From Akkermansiaceae bacterium UBA5020 (GTDB lineage: Bacteria > Verrucomicrobiota > Verrucomicrobiia > Verrucomicrobiales > DEV007), in assembly GCA_002396885.1 (NCBI GenBank), contig DGXY01000109.1:1-16394 (forward strand): DNA of 16,394 nt. The letters are read 5' to 3'. The notes below the pieces were generated by a model. The model made no database searches, was not told the DNA's origin, and saw only the letters and a list, made by a program, of their open reading frames with translations. Positions 14,258 through 16,394 of this stretch are shown in pieces; the first letter of the stretch is position 1, and each line of letters begins with the position of its first letter. Made by a program: the position numbers and the translations under genes.

Positions 14258-15418
14258 ATGAAAGAGCTTCCGAAGATCACCCCCGGGTTTTATTGGCTGT
14301 TGATTGCGAATCTACTCTTTTTCGGCGAGGTCGTCCCGATGGGTTTGCCGCACACCGCCAGCGCGGCCGAGCAGCCCGAAGCGAAGTCGGCCCTAAGCTG
14401 CGACCAGATCCGCGCGAAGATCCAGCAGGTGACCCGGCAGATCCGGAAGGCAAAAGCAGCCGAAAAAACCTCTCTCGTCCGTCGTCTCAGGAAACAGCTC
14501 CGGAAGCTGAAGCAGGAACTGGCGAGCTGCGCGACACTGCCTTCCATCGAGATGATCACCGTGGGAAACCCGGGCAATGCGGCGGATCCCGGGAATACGG
14601 TCAGTCCGAACGTCTACGGCGCTGTTGCCGAAGCTTTCCGGATCGGGAAATACGAGGTGACCTTGGACGAATACGCCGCCTTCCTCAATGCCGTGGCCGC
14701 ATCGGATCCCTACGAACTCTACTTTGACGATGCCATGGCCACCGATCTGCAGATCGCCGGAATTCAACGGAACGGTGCCCCGGGTGGCTACTCTTACACG
14801 GTGATCGGAAGCGGAAAGCGTCCCGTGACCTATGTCGATTGGTTTGATGCGGCGAGATTTTGCAACTGGCTCCACAACGGCCGCCCCCGCGGACCGCAGT
14901 CGGCCACGACCACGGAGAGTGGTGCCTATGCTCTCAACGGAGCCACCACCGGCCTTTCCATCACCCGCGAGTCGACCGCCCGATATTGGGTCCCGAGCGA
15001 GGACGAATGGTACAAAGCGGCTTACCATCATCCCAACAGTCTGGGAGGTCCCGCCGATGACTATTACCTTTACCCGACGATGAGCGATACCGCTCCAGGC
15101 AATCAGGTCGGCGCCACCCCGAATCAGGCAAACGCCTACACGACGGTCTACTCGGTAACGCAGACGGGAGGGCCCGCGAGTCTCGCGCAGAACTATCTCA
15201 CCGACGCCGGAGCCTTTTCCGCCAGCGCCAGCTACTACGGCACCTTCGATCAGGGCGGGAACGCCTGGGAATTGACCGAGGGGATCAATGGAATTACCCG
15301 CGCCCTGAGAGGCGGTTCTTGGGACAATCTACCGGCACAGACGCTTTCCTCCTTCCGGAGCGGTTCGGGCGAGCGCTCGGACACGATCGGATTCCGCGTG
15401 GCAGGAAGGGTTCCCTGA
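14258..15418 (+). CDS. Secreted SUMF1/FGE-like domain protein with coiled-coil N-terminus
   Basis: The gene encodes 386 residues. Residues 1-37 are a signal peptide ending 'HTASA'. Residues 48-91 form a highly charged helix rich in Lys, Arg and Gln ('RAKIQQVTRQIRKAKAAEK'), bounded by Cys48 and Cys91, so a disulfide-closed helical hairpin is possible. From about residue 97 to the end is a formylglycine-generating-enzyme-like (SUMF1, C-type-lectin-like) domain: 'FRIGKYEVTLDEYAAFLNAV', 'PVTYVDWFDAARFCNWLHNG', 'YWVPSEDEWYKAAY', 'RALRGGSWDN' and the terminal 'IGFRVAGRVP'. The copper-binding cysteine pair of true formylglycine-generating enzymes is absent near 'GGSWDN', so sulfatase activation is unlikely. 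A structural, lectin-like or unknown extracellular role fits better. Such secreted SUMF1 proteins are abundant in Verrucomicrobiota and Planctomycetota. Confidence 0.9.
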   Translation: MKELPKITPGFYWLLIANLLFFGEVVPMGLPHTASAAEQPEAKSALSCDQIRAKIQQVTRQIRKAKAAEKTSLVRRLRKQLRKLKQELASCATLPSIEMITVGNPGNAADPGNTVSPNVYGAVAEAFRIGKYEVTLDEYAAFLNAVAASDPYELYFDDAMATDLQIAGIQRNGAPGGYSYTVIGSGKRPVTYVDWFDAARFCNWLHNGRPRGPQSATTTESGAYALNGATTGLSITRESTARYWVPSEDEWYKAAYHHPNSLGGPADDYYLYPTMSDTAPGNQVGATPNQANAYTTVYSVTQTGGPASLAQNYLTDAGAFSASASYYGTFDQGGNAWELTEGINGITRALRGGSWDNLPAQTLSSFRSGSGERSDTIGFRVAGRVP

Positions 15419-15506
15419 GGATCGCGAAATCAAGATGCAAGGAGTTTCGCTCGATCAATCGGCAGCCCGGGGAAATGATCGAATAGTCCCGAAAACTCAA
15501 ACCGAC

Positions 15507-15526
15507 GGCAGAGCAAATTTTCTGCC
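15507..15526. terminator. Small hairpin downstream of the SUMF1-domain gene
   Basis: A 6-bp stem, GGCAGA / TCTGCC, with an 8-nt AT-rich loop lies about 90 bp after the SUMF1 stop. It is short and lacks a T-run; it may mark the transcript end. Confidence 0.3.
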
Positions 15527-15555
15527 ATTGTCAGGACCTTTCCCGACCGATTCCG

Positions 15556-15684
15556 TCAAGGCACTGGAACCCCCGCGATCTCGCGAAAGACCTTGGCGGG
15601 CGAAGCGAGCTCTTCCTTCGTCCAGGGTTTTTCGAGCGGCTCCTTTGCGTATAGCGTCGCGACGGCATCGAGACCGGAGGCAAA
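15556..15684 (-). pseudogene. C-terminal remnant of an unidentified gene
   Basis: About 42 codons read on the minus strand from the edge of the repeat to TGA at 15556-15558. The translation includes 'ASGLDAVATLYAKEPLEKPW', followed by 'TKEELASPAKVFREIAGVPV'. Codon use is normal for this GC-rich DNA and the composition looks protein-like (helical, Trp-containing, Pro-terminated). The frame has no start of its own and begins where the RAYT-derived element ends, so it is the 3' tail of a truncated gene. I cannot name the family. Confidence 0.55.
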
Positions 15685-15870
15685 CAGGGGTCAGGGAACG
15701 ATTACCGAATTGAGACGCCTTCATTGGAATGTAAAGATCCGGTTGCGACGATTCCCACGGGCCATGACGTGGTGGAGAGCGCCTTCATATTCAATACGGA
15801 CTTGCCGAGGCACAGGGTAAGGAGGCCGCGATGTCGGGCTCGGTCAAAACTGGAAATCGTTCCCTGCCCC
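15685..15870 (-). repeat. RAYT-derived miniature element, copy 4
   Basis: The unit is 15687-15870, with left end GGGGTCAGGGAACGATT and right end AATCGTTCCCTGCCCC (one base lost). Unlike the other copies, its left border is CAAACAGGGG rather than GTAAAAAGGGG. It has the same orientation as all other copies. Confidence 0.93.
15721..15813 (-). pseudogene. RAYT (Y1 transposase) N-terminal remnant, copy 4
   Basis: This 30-codon frame has a GTG start: 'VPRQVRIEYEGALHHVMARG' continuing 'NRRNRIF'. It has the same length and stop position as copies 2 and 3. Differences from them are substitutions only, so the frame has been preserved despite divergence. Confidence 0.82.
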
Positions 15871-15969
15871 GTGTTTCCAGGCAGAGTCTGCCTCGGCCCA
15901 ACGATCGGGTCCGAACTCCTCGAAGTCGTCCCGCCAGATTGCATGAGGCGGGACTTCGATCGGTTCCAT
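15871..15969 (-). pseudogene. Possible N-terminal gene fragment cut by repeat copy 4
   Basis: From ATG 15969 the minus strand reads 'MEPIEVPPHAIWRDDFEEFG' continuing 'PDRWAEADSAWKHG', and then enters the repeat and stops at 15844. The acidic, Trp-rich composition looks protein-like, but no family is recognised and no Shine-Dalgarno is seen. It may be the 5' end of a gene truncated by the element, or chance. Confidence 0.3.
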
Positions 15970-16394
15970 CGTTTGATTCGCCCGCCCCGCTCGGCGGGCT
16001 ACGGCTTCGCCTCCGTCCACAACGCCTCCGATCCCTCGGCGTTTTTCGATGTCGAAAGGCGGGTCCGGCGGAGGTGGCAAGGCTACAATCGCTTGATGTC
16101 GCTTGCGCTCCACCCTTCGGGCCGCCATTCGGCAGTCTATTCCGCTTCGCTCCCATTCCCACAATCCATGCCATTCATGGGAACAGGTGACCCCTCGGCA
16201 ATCTCGTCGGCCATCTCCCTCCAACCTCCAAACCTCTTGCCCAGCGATGCCCGGCGGCGGCGTTGCTGTCCCGGGCAACGGAATTCCAAAGAAAAATCAG
16301 GATTCCAAGGAATTGATAAGCCTTTTTGGAGAGGTCAATGTTTTTGCCAATTGGTTCCGTTTCCGTGCCTTCCGTGATGGCATGAAGTCGGTCG
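15970..16394. other. Right-end stretch without a supportable gene
   Basis: Long open frames cross this region on both strands, but their codon and residue composition is that of chance frames in GC-rich DNA. About 15978-16165 is very GC-rich. The last ~100 bp turn AT-richer, as in an intergenic or promoter region. No RNA gene or repeat of the window is recognised here. Confidence 0.5.

Noticed and set aside
14258..15418. Active formylglycine-generating enzyme for sulfatases
   Set aside because: The catalytic cysteine pair is not present near the conserved 'GGSWDN', and no sulfatase gene lies in the window.
8187..15870. CRISPR array made of the recurring repeat
   Set aside because: The copies are ~185 bp, thousands of bases apart, carry terminal inverted repeats and part of a transposase frame, and have no spacer periodicity.
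15985..16278. Overlapping long open frames at the right end (both strands)
   Set aside because: The frames are mutually overlapping, without Shine-Dalgarno sequences, family motifs or credible codon bias; this is chance openness in GC-rich sequence.

Overview
The window is a GC-rich bacterial accessory region. I place it in or near the Verrucomicrobiota, with moderate confidence. The basis is the mix of secreted SUMF1/sulfatase-modifying-factor-type and NHL-propeller proteins, weak or absent Shine-Dalgarno sequences at most starts, and the kind of interspersed repeat. No rRNA, tRNA or CRISPR array was seen.

Left part (1-5249). This looks like the right-hand end of an integrated element. Two coupled plus-strand genes encode a Gly/Pro-rich protein whose N-terminal part resembles DUF2829, and a large protein with a glycosyltransferase-like and a sulfotransferase-like module. 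They converge on a minus-strand large serine recombinase. The recombinase starts about 50 bp from a clean break in comM, which is cut just before its Walker A motif. The 3' half of comM is not in the window, so the element probably continues beyond the left edge and the two genes are probably its cargo.

Middle (5250-8450). This holds a gene-poor stretch, a small secreted beta-rich protein, the 3' remnant of an FkbM-type methyltransferase gene, and an IS4-family element whose right end is missing.

Interspersed repeat. A miniature element of about 185 bp occurs in three full copies (8187-8370, 13906-14090, 15687-15870), plus one truncated copy (6658-6706) and several solo ends. It has 16-17 bp terminal inverted repeats. 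On the minus strand it carries a 30-codon reading frame that matches the N-terminus of REP-associated tyrosine transposases (RAYT/Y1). It therefore looks like an internally deleted, non-autonomous RAYT derivative. All copies have the same orientation, and nearly every copy abuts a broken gene (FkbM, IS4 transposase, ISL3 transposase, an unidentified C-terminal fragment, a possible N-terminal fragment).

Right part (8450-16394). This contains a secreted NHL beta-propeller lipoprotein candidate and a two-gene minus-strand operon: a Nudix (MutT-like) hydrolase, then an HKD-nuclease/superfamily-2 helicase/DUF3427 protein. It also contains a secreted SUMF1-domain protein with an N-terminal coiled coil. 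The Nudix-helicase pair is the best candidate for a defence or DNA-repair module. The last ~425 bp carry no gene I can support.
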